Of a DNA stretch of 64,000 bases, positions 8,438 to 17,979 are shown one piece after another. Below the pieces are notes generated by a model. That model did no database searches and was not told where the DNA came from. It was given only the letters and a program-made list of their open reading frames with translations. This DNA is from a virus: the IMG/VR virus record IMGVR_UViG_3300017991_004328, positions 1-64,000 of that record. One strand, given 5' to 3'. A program made the position numbers and the translations under genes. Position 1 is the stretch's first letter. Each line of letters opens with the position of its first letter.

Positions 8438-10300
8438 TTAGTACACCCCTAACCTTTTTGTGATTGCGTACTGTCCTTGGGGGCTAGCTATTGCTAACTT
8501 ATCTCCTGCGTCCATTTCACAAACCATGTATTCCGCGCTTTCAAAACTGGTATCTGTCGCAACACTACCAATGGCAGTACCATCTACGTAAACATAAAAG
8601 TCACCCGGATTGTTACGGGTAACTTTAATGTGGTGCCAAGTATTAGCAGAGACAGGAGTTGCATCACTATTACGCAGGGTTGTAGCACTTCCCGCAGTCA
8701 GTTTTCTTAGTTGCAAAGACCCGTCTGTATTGAATTGCAAGAAATAGCCATTTTGGCTTCCGCTGTTCCAAACTAATTTTTCTTGGGCAGCAAACATTAT
8801 TTGAGATGCTGTGCTTTGAGCATGAGAAAACCAAAATTCCCAAGTTCCGTATGCAGCATCATTAGAAGACATAACACCTGTCCAAGGCAAAACAACTTCG
8901 TGCCCATTCCCGCCACCTTTGTCTAATACTTTGCAAAGCTGACCTTGAATCGTGTCGGAAGTTAATTGCCAATCATTGCCATTCAAAACCTCGAATGGGC
9001 CAACAAAGTCACCAGCAGTAGAACTTGATTTCTCCCGGTATCCCCACTCGGTCTTGAATTGAATTGCTTGTGCGCCTTCTTGATACTCGGCAAGTACTTC
9101 GTCAGCAGTAAGTGCTTGGTTATAAATACGAGCACGGGTAGATTGGCCTTGAAGTGTAGACACATAGCCAGCATCAAAACCATATCTCATTGTAGCAACG
9201 GCTGGCCAATTTGTGGTGTAAGAATCGGTTACCCCATCGGGCACACCATCACGATACATAGTAATTGTCCCATCACTTTCGTGAGTAACGCAAAGGTGAG
9301 TCCAAACGCCTTCAACCATATCATCCTGAAAATAAACAATTTTATTATTGGCATTAAGTCGGTAGCTCATCCCAAGACCTGCTTGATAAACAAATCGATA
9401 TCCTGCAAACGTATTTCCCCAAATGATTTGATTGCTAGAGTCATCATCCATCCTGACCCAACAAGACATGGTCAAAGGTCTGCCAGTTAGATTAGCTTTT
9501 GTTGTTGTATACTCGGCCATTTTAACACTTGTGCCAAGTAAACACTTTTCAGTAACGTTCGGCTCTCCACCCGTATCATTAGAAAACTCGGCAATAACAC
9601 TAGGCTCTGCTCTGTTGACCAAGCCGCTTTGCGCCCACTGTCCGTCAATTGCAGCCACACAACTACTGGGCAAAGGAGAAAGATTGGCTGGTACTTGGCT
9701 GTATTGTTTGGTTGGCCACTTGACGTTCTTGAGTTCTTGGTATACCGCTGCATGTTCTTCGGCAGTTAGTTGACGATTGAAAAATACCGCAGCATCCAAC
9801 ACATAATTTCGACTGCCGTAAACACTGTGCCCACAAGCAACGTTGCCAGCACCGTCTGTAATGTTATTTAGAGTATTAGCACCTTGGTCAACAAAAGCAC
9901 CATCTAAGTAAAAAGATGCTTTGGACCCATTGCCGAAAGAAGCTCCTGCACATTCAAAGTTTTTGTATTCGCCGAAGGAATAAGTAGAAAAAGTAGTTCC
10001 ATCGTACACATTAAGGTCGTCGTCATAAGAGTAAAAATACCACTCATTAGCTCCTTTTACTGCAAATGCAAGACCGGATGAATCTTGTTGTTGAAACTTA
10101 CCAAAAACAACCACAGATCCACCATTGCGAAAGTCAAAGTCATCGCTGTCTGCAATAGACATGTATTGACGTTGAAAAAAGGAAGCATCTGTTGCAGATG
10201 CATTATTGCCATTTTCAGACCAATCTCTGGTTAGCCCAGACCGATAATCGATATAACAAATACATGTCCCGTCTGCAATTAAACTTTGCAAGTTGTTCAT
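8438..10300 (-). CDS. Tail fibre/adhesin with concanavalin-A-like (LamG) domains
   Basis: Start at ATG 10300, which overlaps the upstream stop as ATGA and has GGAAGTG before it. About 620 residues arranged as three lectin-like beta-sandwich repeats. Each has the features of LamG/ConA-like domains: an FTxxCWVRM-type strand, a WTHLCVTHESDGTITMYRDG segment, and an RIYNQALTADEV end with a conserved acidic turn. Such domains bind sugars. Together with the next gene it forms an adhesin pair likely to recognise host surface glycans. The lack of a trimerisation or chaperone tail means the exact place in the fibre is unclear. Confidence 0.75.
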   Translation of the reverse strand: MNNLQSLIADGTCICYIDYRSGLTRDWSENGNNASATDASFFQRQYMSIADSDDFDFRNGGSVVVFGKFQQQDSSGLAFAVKGANEWYFYSYDDDLNVYDGTTFSTYSFGEYKNFECAGASFGNGSKASFYLDGAFVDQGANTLNNITDGAGNVACGHSVYGSRNYVLDAAVFFNRQLTAEEHAAVYQELKNVKWPTKQYSQVPANLSPLPSSCVAAIDGQWAQSGLVNRAEPSVIAEFSNDTGGEPNVTEKCLLGTSVKMAEYTTTKANLTGRPLTMSCWVRMDDDSSNQIIWGNTFAGYRFVYQAGLGMSYRLNANNKIVYFQDDMVEGVWTHLCVTHESDGTITMYRDGVPDGVTDSYTTNWPAVATMRYGFDAGYVSTLQGQSTRARIYNQALTADEVLAEYQEGAQAIQFKTEWGYREKSSSTAGDFVGPFEVLNGNDWQLTSDTIQGQLCKVLDKGGGNGHEVVLPWTGVMSSNDAAYGTWEFWFSHAQSTASQIMFAAQEKLVWNSGSQNGYFLQFNTDGSLQLRKLTAGSATTLRNSDATPVSANTWHHIKVTRNNPGDFYVYVDGTAIGSVATDTSFESAEYMVCEMDAGDKLAIASPQGQYAITKRLGVY

Positions 10301-13300
10301 GAGTTCACTTCCTTGAGCCAATGGGCCGCCAAAGATCTAAGCTGTAGTTCGCTTAGCGGATCTAGCCACACCGCTGCTTTGTAGACGTACCCTAATAAAT
10401 CCGAATCCCCGTCATTCAACTCGGGGTTTCTCCCAATATGGAATCCTAATTGAGGATCTGTGTAATAGGAATTATTTGCGGTACTGTAGACGGAACCGTA
10501 TAAACTTGAGGTAAAATTTTCATAAACACTAAATCCCGCAAACCTAGTATCTGCCATTCCATAAAGAAGTTTGGAATAAGCGATTCCCGAAGTCGTTCCT
10601 CCGGAATTGTAAGATGCAAATTGCAAAGCATTAGAACTGGTGGCACGCATAAAAACGCCTTGAATATTAGCTCCTGTCCAATCGGCGTTGCCCATAACAT
10701 GGGCATACTGTTCTTGAGAACCAGGATCGTATTTCACTAAGCAGGCTAGTGTAAACGGTTTACAAGGCAACAGATTGTTATTATTTACGGTTAGGTAACT
10801 CGATCCGTCCCCAGGAAAGTAATATCCAGACCCGGCCAACTTTTCGAGATTGCCGTTGATAGTAAAATGAAATCCATTACCAGACACATCCAAAGACTGA
10901 TCACTAACTAACCGCACATCTAAATCATCCACTTCCAAGTATTGACCCGCGCCTGACGACGCTGATCTCACGTACAAGGCAGTTCCGGCTGTATGGCTAA
11001 CAGTCCTTGTGAAATACGTCCAAGAGGTGGTTGCAGGAAGGGTTAGGTTGATCGATCCGTCTTGAGAAATTATCACTCCGTTGCTGGCACCATCTGTTCT
11101 GTACCACCCCGAGATCTGATAAGTTTCACCGTTGGTAAGAACATTTTGAAATACTCCAGGATTGGCAGTACCCTGGTAAGCAATTTTTCCGTATCGAGTT
11201 CCTTTGCCACCTGTTCTAGCACCACTTTCTTTAGTCAACAATGGATTGTTTTGGTTAACCCAAACATCCCCAAATGTGCTTAGTTCCATATTCGCATCGC
11301 GAAATAAATTCGGACTTCCCGCCACACTGTCTGTGTCATGCGTGTCTGCGGTCATTGGCCAGTAGGCGTGTGCCCTATTCAACAAAGATACTGCATCGTC
11401 TTCGTGACTAACCTTAGTCAGGTAGTTAGACCCCGTATTTGTAAATTCATAAACACCAGAGCCTCGCTGTTCTTCGTAGCCAAAAACAGGACATCCACCA
11501 ACAGCAAATTTGTAAGCGGTAGCATCTTGCGTCGTGAGGTTACCGCTATTAGGGTCTGACCTAAAATCAGCCCACATCATAACGTCGCCTAAGTCGTCCT
11601 CAGTCAACGTTCCCGCACGCCACAAGGCCATAAGGTTTTCAGCTTCGGCTTCGGACAACGCAGTGCCATCCCAGAAGGCAATAAACTCGATGTCACCGGG
11701 GAATTGATAATTTTGGGACTGCCAGTGGTTGCCGATAGAAGCTCCCAACGTAGAGCTTTCTACAGGCCCTGTAGCGCCTGCGGTAGTTGTCGTAGGAAGG
11801 TCGTCTACGTACAGGTTCAATTCACTTGTACCGTCCCCGACGTATTCGTAGGTACCAACAACACAACTAAGCTTTTTATCGACAACTGCTCCTGCAGCTT
11901 GGCAACTAGAGCTACCTGTCGTAGAGCGTACGAAAAGACCGTAATCGGTCCCTCCAGAAACTCTAAGGTCCCAACCTGAATTGAACACATCGCCAGCAGT
12001 CATGATCATGTGGGTTCCGGAAGCTCCATTAGAACGAACACACGCCATAACTGTAAAAGACCCCGAAGGGAAAAAGTCGGATCCTCCGTCCGCATTACGA
12101 GTCAAAAGCTCGTCTTGAACCCCATCAAAAGTCCATTTTGGGTACTTTTTACCGTCTAAGCTTTGGGTGTACACAGGTGACTTTTCAGGGTCTACCGAGA
12201 AATCCTGAATAAACACGGCATCGGTCAAATCGATGCTATCTCTGTTGTCGTTAAAATCAGAGATCAAAGCTAGCGCTTCAGCTTCTGTGAACTTTTTATT
12301 GAAGTATCCAACAAAACTAAGACTGCCATCTAAAGTATTAGCGCCGTCTAGAAAAATTCCTAAGCCGAATGTGTTGGTATCGAAGTTAGGCGGACCTACG
12401 GCATTGCTTACTTCAGATTTGTTTGTGCTGTCGATAAACAGGCCCATCTCGCTGGTGCCGTCAGCGACGTACTTGTACGTTGCTACGTAGGTCAGAGTCT
12501 TTGATACTTGTGCAACCGAGGCAAGAGCTAATGCTGTCGAGCTGCCTGCGCCAATCCCCCCATCTTTGCTAACGAAGTAGCTTAGACCGTCGTTGAAGGT
12601 ATACGTGGCCCAACCGTACTTAGCTGCAGCACCGGAGTTGCTGACATGCCAATGGCTACCGGAGACAGTGTTAGGGATTACAGACACCAACACCGAGAAC
12701 TCGTTCAAGTCGAGTTCAGTGCCCTTAGTTGCTGCACGAGACAAGTAGTCACTAGAACCATCTAATGTCCAATAGTGACGGTTGTTGTAGCGACTTATCT
12801 TTTCCGCAACCTCTGTACCGAAAGTCGCATTGAAAATTTTTATTCCATGAACCGTACCTTTGAATGGAACCGTTCCGCCTACATTAGCGTTGTGCGCTCC
12901 TACGGTAAGCCTCGTGTGCGTTCCGACACTCCAAGCGGTAGCGTCTGCTATTGTTAGTCCCACACCATTTAGAAAAACGTCTGTGTTGCCAGAAGTAGAA
13001 GCAACCACTAAGCGGTTGCATTGATTTGTTTTCCACGAAGTTTCTACTTCGTTTTCGTTGATTGAATCAATCGCTGTGCTATTGAAGCTTAGTAAATAAT
13101 AATTTGCATTGCTGTCGTGCAAAAACCTATGTCTATTGGAACCAGAACCATTTTCGATATCCCAAAAGTAACGCACTACACCTTCGTCGTGCTCAAACTC
13201 AGGAGTAAATTCAAAAACAACGCTGCACGAATTCACATTTAGAAGGGTAGGCAAACGGAACTGTAAGTAGTCGGCAGTTCCGTCCAACGTTACCCCTTCA

Positions 13301-13431
13301 GGCCCAAAAGAGGGGTCTCCAAGAATAATCCCTCCAGCACCTAAAACAGCTTCAGCAGAATCAAATCGGTGCGCCCACACACAACCCATCTGTCGATCTG
13401 CTACAGTGCAGTATGTGTCAATGAAACTCAT
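10297..13431 (-). CDS. Large adhesin with tandem ConA-like domains and a carbohydrate-binding module
   Basis: A 1044-residue protein built from at least four ConA/LamG-like beta-sandwich repeats; the second and third share the frame YVADGTSEMGLFIDSTNK and YVGDGTSELNLYVDD. Around residues 690-840 a different segment (FRDANMELSTFGDVWVNQN followed by YQISGWYRTDG) resembles a CBM4/9-type carbohydrate-binding module. A final LamG repeat ends the protein. The overlap with the next adhesin suggests coordinated production. It probably forms a distal tail fibre that binds polysaccharide; no enzymatic residues were noticed. Confidence 0.75.
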   Translation of the reverse strand: MSFIDTYCTVADRQMGCVWAHRFDSAEAVLGAGGIILGDPSFGPEGVTLDGTADYLQFRLPTLLNVNSCSVVFEFTPEFEHDEGVVRYFWDIENGSGSNRHRFLHDSNANYYLLSFNSTAIDSINENEVETSWKTNQCNRLVVASTSGNTDVFLNGVGLTIADATAWSVGTHTRLTVGAHNANVGGTVPFKGTVHGIKIFNATFGTEVAEKISRYNNRHYWTLDGSSDYLSRAATKGTELDLNEFSVLVSVIPNTVSGSHWHVSNSGAAAKYGWATYTFNDGLSYFVSKDGGIGAGSSTALALASVAQVSKTLTYVATYKYVADGTSEMGLFIDSTNKSEVSNAVGPPNFDTNTFGLGIFLDGANTLDGSLSFVGYFNKKFTEAEALALISDFNDNRDSIDLTDAVFIQDFSVDPEKSPVYTQSLDGKKYPKWTFDGVQDELLTRNADGGSDFFPSGSFTVMACVRSNGASGTHMIMTAGDVFNSGWDLRVSGGTDYGLFVRSTTGSSSCQAAGAVVDKKLSCVVGTYEYVGDGTSELNLYVDDLPTTTTAGATGPVESSTLGASIGNHWQSQNYQFPGDIEFIAFWDGTALSEAEAENLMALWRAGTLTEDDLGDVMMWADFRSDPNSGNLTTQDATAYKFAVGGCPVFGYEEQRGSGVYEFTNTGSNYLTKVSHEDDAVSLLNRAHAYWPMTADTHDTDSVAGSPNLFRDANMELSTFGDVWVNQNNPLLTKESGARTGGKGTRYGKIAYQGTANPGVFQNVLTNGETYQISGWYRTDGASNGVIISQDGSINLTLPATTSWTYFTRTVSHTAGTALYVRSASSGAGQYLEVDDLDVRLVSDQSLDVSGNGFHFTINGNLEKLAGSGYYFPGDGSSYLTVNNNNLLPCKPFTLACLVKYDPGSQEQYAHVMGNADWTGANIQGVFMRATSSNALQFASYNSGGTTSGIAYSKLLYGMADTRFAGFSVYENFTSSLYGSVYSTANNSYYTDPQLGFHIGRNPELNDGDSDLLGYVYKAAVWLDPLSELQLRSLAAHWLKEVNS

Positions 13432-13440
13432 AAGCTAACC

Positions 13441-14025
13441 TCACAAAGTAGTTTCAGCTTGGGTGCCGGGTTTATCTATCTCATAGTGGAAATCTAATTC
13501 AAGAAGAGCCGGTCTATTTCCAGCGGTGTTTGTGGACCAAGAGTCTCCAGCGAGCCTGTACACTCTGCCAACGATCATATGAGAAAAACTTAATCCGGTA
13601 CCACTCATCGAGGCTGTTGCTTCTTGGTACTGGTGCTTATCGTTGGTTCCATCACACGTAGCAGTGCAGTCAAACGTTGTAGTTGCGGGGAATGTGTCGT
13701 CTATGGTAGCAGCAGTGAGTTCCACACGCCAATTGACGGTATTTCCATTTTCTGCAACTCCTCTTGAATGAGGGGTCCAGTGAATGTGTACGTTCAAATC
13801 GCTTCCTGGTTTATAATAATGAGGCATTTGAGTTGCAAAATAAAGAACATCTCCCTCATCAAAGCACACAAGCTGTAAGTTAGTTTTCCAAGTTATTATT
13901 TCTGGGTCAGTTCCTGCACCAGTGGGTTTATAAATAGTTTGGGCAGCTACTCTCAAATCTGTCCAATGGGTATCACGGTACTCTATTCGATCAACACCAC
14001 TCTTCGTCGATGCTACCAAAGACAT
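13441..14025 (-). CDS. Conserved phage structural protein next to tailspike
   Basis: A 194-residue beta-rich protein with a central motif QMPHYYKPGSDLNVHIHW, a pattern I associate with a common phage structural family of unknown function found near tail fibre genes. The ATG overlaps by one base the end of the broken tailspike remnant (TAATG), so it was probably coupled to that gene when intact. It ends close to the start of the large adhesin. Likely a virion or tail-fibre-associated protein. Confidence 0.6.
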   Translation of the reverse strand: MSLVASTKSGVDRIEYRDTHWTDLRVAAQTIYKPTGAGTDPEIITWKTNLQLVCFDEGDVLYFATQMPHYYKPGSDLNVHIHWTPHSRGVAENGNTVNWRVELTAATIDDTFPATTTFDCTATCDGTNDKHQYQEATASMSGTGLSFSHMIVGRVYRLAGDSWSTNTAGNRPALLELDFHYEIDKPGTQAETTL

Positions 14026-14445
14026 TAGTCTATCCTCCTGGCAAACGTTAGATAGGTTGTATCTGTGTTGATATCACCGTCGCTTTGGAAATCTCCTGAA
14101 GTAGCAAAATCTCCGTAGCTTAATGTTCCGGTACCTTCATCAATCGTAATGTTGCCGGAGTCTCCTGTTAGACCAGTGTCACTAGTTATAAACAAGTGAG
14201 ATCCATTTCTAATCGCACTGACGGCTTACTAACAAGGCACCCGTAAAGTTGCCAGAGCCCACGTTGATCACAACGCTGTGGTTGATTAGAAAAGGCAATC
14301 GATCAAAAGCTTCTTGTAACGTTGCTAAAGGAGCTGCTGCAGTACCGGGAGCGTCATCGTCACCCGTGATTTCGACATAAAACGTAATGTTTTGCGTAGT
14401 CTGTTCAACACGATCAAAAGGAGTGCTAGATAGCTTAATTGCCAT
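14026..14445 (-). pseudogene. Broken paralogue of the adjacent beta-helix tailspike
   Basis: The first 67 residues (from MAIKLSSTPFDRVEQTTQNI) match the start of the neighbouring 486-residue tailspike, including the TGDDD and PLATLQEA segments. The frame then stops at TAG 14209. In another frame, 14026-14208 encodes RNGSHLFITSDTGLTG to ARRID, which matches the last ~60 residues of the same tailspike (NGSRAIITGDTDVTG to YIRRKD). The whole beta-helix core is missing. The simplest reading is tandem duplication, deletion of the core and a frameshift at the junction. A frameshifted short protein made of cap and tail only cannot be excluded. Confidence 0.75.
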
Positions 14446-15903
14446 TTAGTCCTTCCTGCGAATGTACGTAGCAAATCCCGAGTCAAAGCGTTTGTCATCG
14501 TCGCTAGCAAAATCAGTGCCCCAAACTAACGTATTGGCACCCTCATCAATGGTCGCATCGCCTGTTGTTCCAGTGACGTCTGTATCGCCTGTAATAATGG
14601 CCCTGGAGCCGTTTGTTAGCTCCAACCCGTACCCTGTATTGCCTGTTCCAGTGACGTCGTCTAGGGACACGCAGGATCCGAACTGGGCGCAAATACCAGA
14701 AGCTCCGTTATCTGAAATTGTTGCAGCAGCAATATCGATTGACGAACTACCTGTGCGATTACCTACTCCCGCTGCAACTTCGTCAATTAGAATTCCGTAA
14801 GATCCGTTATCACTAATGGTGCCTCCATCAATATTCACAGATAGGACAGACTTGATGTAGAGACCAGAATTTGTGGCGTTGGTAATTGACAGCTCATCGT
14901 CAAAATCCAAGTAGTTGCAAGCAATGGCTCTTACACCGCAATCTGTGCAACTATCAGATCTAAACTTAGGAAAACTTACTAAACTACAATAAAGAACACG
15001 CAAACCGATCGCACAAGCGTCTGCTACAAAGCCCGTTCCTTGGCCAATAACATTTGCTGAATAAACAGTAATTCCTTCTGAACTACAATTGTACGCCATT
15101 GCTCCTGAACCGTCTCGAACACGACCCCCGGACTCACCTAAAAAGTAAATTCCATAAACAGTGCTTTCCGCGTAAATATTTTCATATTCAACTTCGCCAT
15201 ACCACACCTGCCAAATAAACCCAACTACTCCACCTGTTGTGTTACAATTTTTATAATAAAGCGGAACAGAACGTGAGCAGCCAAAACCAAAAGAGACTCC
15301 ACTCGTTTTCATATTCTCGACAGTGATGGCGTTCCTAGGAACGTCTGAATTTTTTATAGCTAATCCAGAAGCACCTTCAACAGGGTCTGCGGAGTTAATA
15401 ATCGTTTTTTGCTCTACAATCGAATAAGCTTTGCCGTTAGAAGCACCTGACAGGTCATCTACTAACTCCATACTTGTTGCGTCATTACTTCTAATGTGCC
15501 GATACTCACCGTCAACCAAAACCAACATCCCACGAAGTTCGTTGACAGTCCACGCTTGCCCAGAGTCGCCAACCGTGTCTGTATCGCCGCTGTCGGCAGT
15601 ACCGGAAGCAGTTCCACCAGTCAAAGTAGGAGCACCGAGTTCTCCGGTAATAGTAAGCGAGCCGCTTGAATCAAACGTAACGCCATCGATCAAAGCGCCT
15701 TGAAAATTACCATCGCCTACGTTGATCTGATACGTGTTGCTGTTGTACTTAGGAATCCTATTAATCGCTTCTTGAATTGTGGCTAACGGTGTGGCTGCAG
15801 TAATTCCGTTGGCGTCGTCGTCCCCGGTAGTTTCCACGTAGTACGTAATATCCTGCGTAGATCTCTGCAACCTATCAAAAGGCGTTGAAGACAACTGAGC
15901 CAT
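14446..15903 (-). CDS. Parallel beta-helix tailspike-like protein
   Basis: ATG at 15903 is preferred over the ATG six bases upstream because of its spacing from AAGGGG. About 485 residues. After an N-terminal domain with TGDDD and PLATIQEAINRIPK (the usual entry to right-handed beta-helices of pectate-lyase type), there are many short repeats with Asn/Gly turns such as SGLYIKSVLSVNIDGGTISD and GSYGILIDEVAAGVG. Such spikes bind and often cleave host polysaccharides; no catalytic acid pair could be assigned by eye. A truncated copy lies directly downstream. Confidence 0.75.
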   Translation of the reverse strand: MAQLSSTPFDRLQRSTQDITYYVETTGDDDANGITAATPLATIQEAINRIPKYNSNTYQINVGDGNFQGALIDGVTFDSSGSLTITGELGAPTLTGGTASGTADSGDTDTVGDSGQAWTVNELRGMLVLVDGEYRHIRSNDATSMELVDDLSGASNGKAYSIVEQKTIINSADPVEGASGLAIKNSDVPRNAITVENMKTSGVSFGFGCSRSVPLYYKNCNTTGGVVGFIWQVWYGEVEYENIYAESTVYGIYFLGESGGRVRDGSGAMAYNCSSEGITVYSANVIGQGTGFVADACAIGLRVLYCSLVSFPKFRSDSCTDCGVRAIACNYLDFDDELSITNATNSGLYIKSVLSVNIDGGTISDNGSYGILIDEVAAGVGNRTGSSSIDIAAATISDNGASGICAQFGSCVSLDDVTGTGNTGYGLELTNGSRAIITGDTDVTGTTGDATIDEGANTLVWGTDFASDDDKRFDSGFATYIRRKD

Positions 15904-15915
15904 TAGCATCCCCTT

Positions 15916-16269
15916 TTACGGTCCGGCGTCTACGTCAGGCGGGTTCAATTCTTGGTGGCGCTCTCGAAGGGCTGTGTGGATGGCTCTGATTTGCTCTAGC
16001 GTAAGGCTTTTTCCATTACGATCCTTACACGTCGGATGGCGTTTGACGTCGTGATAGCTGTCCCCCAACAAAAGCCTAGCCACAACAGCGTCTACCAAGT
16101 CTGCTGTAACCCTAATGTCGTTCGACCCTTGATTTACAGGGCGATCAAACACAGTTCCTTCGAACGCCGCAGCGTTGAGCCTACTGACCCGATTTTCTAT
16201 GGTCTGTGCGTCTTGCTCGGACAATTCGGTAATTCCCGGCTTTTTTCTTATTCTTGAAGGTGGTTCCAT
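15916..16269 (-). CDS. Small protein of unknown function, tail-fibre region
   Basis: Start at ATG 16269, with GGGAGAAAG before it; a longer frame begins at a TTG inside the previous gene and is less likely. About 117 residues, basic at the N-terminus (MEPPSRIRKKPGITELSEQD) and helical afterwards, with a Cys/His-containing stretch DSYHDVKRHPTCKDRNGKS. It could be a small DNA- or protein-binding factor; nothing more specific is visible. Confidence 0.55.
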   Translation of the reverse strand: MEPPSRIRKKPGITELSEQDAQTIENRVSRLNAAAFEGTVFDRPVNQGSNDIRVTADLVDAVVARLLLGDSYHDVKRHPTCKDRNGKSLTLEQIRAIHTALRERHQELNPPDVDAGP

Positions 16270-16307
16270 TTCTTTCTCCCAATTGTGTATATTGACATCT
16301 AGACCTC

Positions 16308-16880
16308 TCAAACCGGTACGATACTTCCGCCATCTAGTTCTAGGTAGGTAAAAAACACATCCATGGTAAAGTCCACGGGGTTGTCCGTTGTGGTGTAATT
16401 AAATCTTATGTAAGTAGTTGCTCCGCTTTTGGCAGTTACAATAAACGGTTGGCCTACTTTTTTGTTAGAGGCCTCCATCACCCTGCACTGATTTGCCAAG
16501 TTAACCAAATAGGGTTCTGTGCTAGCATCCATTTTACTAAACAAAGTTCCCACCGAGGCGTTACTCAAAGTAGCTCCAGGGGAGTTGTCAGTCAGCAAAA
16601 CCGAATTGGTTCCATCCCAAAGGTCCGCATAAACAGCAGTCATGTTAGTTAGGGTTGTGACACTTTTAATGATCGCCCACTGCTCCATAATCAGAACGCT
16701 ACCCGTCAGAACAAAAACGTTAACATTCACAGACCCTGTACCGGTGATTGCAACGTCTTCAACAACTAACAGTCTTCCTGCGGATCTTTCTGAGTAACAA
16801 GCTACTGAATTGTGTAAATACCCACCGTCGCTATGGGGGGTAACAACCTTATACAAATCACATGAGCTAAGTTTTGCCAT
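16308..16880 (-). CDS. Virion-type protein, beta-rich, unknown
   Basis: Start at ATG 16880 (MAKLSSCDLYKV) after GGCGGGAA; an earlier in-frame codon lacks a ribosome site. About 190 residues, mostly beta strands rich in Thr, Val and Asn, without enzyme motifs. Together with the next two genes it forms a run of small beta-rich proteins between the adhesins and the head genes, as expected for tail fibre attachment or baseplate proteins. Function not recognised. Confidence 0.6.
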   Translation of the reverse strand: MAKLSSCDLYKVVTPHSDGGYLHNSVACYSERSAGRLLVVEDVAITGTGSVNVNVFVLTGSVLIMEQWAIIKSVTTLTNMTAVYADLWDGTNSVLLTDNSPGATLSNASVGTLFSKMDASTEPYLVNLANQCRVMEASNKKVGQPFIVTAKSGATTYIRFNYTTTDNPVDFTMDVFFTYLELDGGSIVPV

Positions 16881-16898
16881 TTCCCGCCCCAAACCTAT

Positions 16899-17615
16899 TT
16901 AGTAAAGCTTCTTACAGTAGATCGTCCAGTCACCTGTGTTGCCTCCGGTTGCGGCAACTATTTTAACTCGAACGTATTTCATCAAACTCAACGATTCGGC
17001 ATTGTCCAACAACATGTCGGAAGTAGAACCAGCAGCGGCCACGACAGAAGCTACGCCAAACACATCGTTTGTAATGTCTTGGTACGTACAGCTTCCAGGT
17101 GCGGTCCCGTCGTCTTGAATGGTACCTTCTACGGTTACCGTTACCGTACCTGCTGCACAATCTAACTCCAACTGGTAAGCAATTTTGCGGAACCCGTTCA
17201 TGTCGACGTAGTAATAGTACGTATCGTCGGTTCCGTTGGTCACGTCCGCCAACGTAATTGTTTGGTAGTGCTGGCTAACGGGATCCGATTCTGCGGTTGC
17301 TAAGTTATTAGCAGCCCACGAATAACCCGCTAACACTAATTGACCGTACAAGTCAGCGGTCAAAAACACCGCGTCGTTTTGCGCAACGCCAGCGGCTTGA
17401 GAGCTTCTTGCACGAGCACCTGCCAAAGCTACTTTTTGAGCGGCTATTGCAGTGTCGTGATCGATCTCAAACTCGGTTTGCACCAAAAAGTCTGCGTCGG
17501 TTGGAGGAGCGACACGAACACCGTTTGCGGCCAACCCCGTACCAAGACGGTTTTTAGTATCGGGGTTACTACCGTCAACGATACGAACGCTATCTGGCTG
17601 CGGTCCCTTGCCCAT
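16899..17615 (-). CDS. Virion-type protein, Ala/Thr-rich, unknown
   Basis: A 238-residue protein with an N-terminal Gly/Pro segment (MGKGPQPDSVRIVDG), an Ala-rich helix and a C-terminal beta-sandwich-like half that includes GNTGDWTIYCKKLY at the end. The composition is that of a structural protein. It is encoded in the same direction and spacing as the adjacent genes, which supports it being part of the late virion operon. Confidence 0.6.
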   Translation of the reverse strand: MGKGPQPDSVRIVDGSNPDTKNRLGTGLAANGVRVAPPTDADFLVQTEFEIDHDTAIAAQKVALAGARARSSQAAGVAQNDAVFLTADLYGQLVLAGYSWAANNLATAESDPVSQHYQTITLADVTNGTDDTYYYYVDMNGFRKIAYQLELDCAAGTVTVTVEGTIQDDGTAPGSCTYQDITNDVFGVASVVAAAGSTSDMLLDNAESLSLMKYVRVKIVAATGGNTGDWTIYCKKLY

Positions 17616-17629
17616 AATCTACGCTCCTC

Positions 17630-17965
17630 TTAGCTATCCAACACAGCAATAACTTTGTACGTCACGTTTGCTACAGTCGAACGCAACGTAATGGAGTCAA
17701 CCTGTGTTTTGATGTGCAAGTCTCGTAAAGAATAAATTTCGAGGTACGTCGCACCTCCGTCAAAACTTACTTCAAAATTGTCGGCGTCGTCTGTATTGAA
17801 AACGTAGACATCGGTAGTGCTGTTACTAAAAGAAATATTAGTTACGCCGACCCCTAACGATCCCGAAAACACCTCAGGCGGGCCGGACGTAGTTGCGTAA
17901 CCGGTTCCCTCACCACCGCCACCGCCACCACCTCTTTGACCCCATACAAAATAATTGACTGGCAT
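17630..17965 (-). CDS. Small Gly-rich beta protein of the virion module
   Basis: A 111-residue protein with a glycine run (RGGGGGGGEGTG) after the first ten residues and a beta-rich C-terminal domain containing FEVSFDGGATYLEIYSLRDL. Gly-rich tips like this are seen in phage fibre and tip proteins. The neighbours are the unknown beta proteins of the same operon. No family identified. Confidence 0.55.
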   Translation of the reverse strand: MPVNYFVWGQRGGGGGGGEGTGYATTSGPPEVFSGSLGVGVTNISFSNSTTDVYVFNTDDADNFEVSFDGGATYLEIYSLRDLHIKTQVDSITLRSTVANVTYKVIAVLDS

Positions 17966-17979
17966 CGTCTCCTCCAGAT

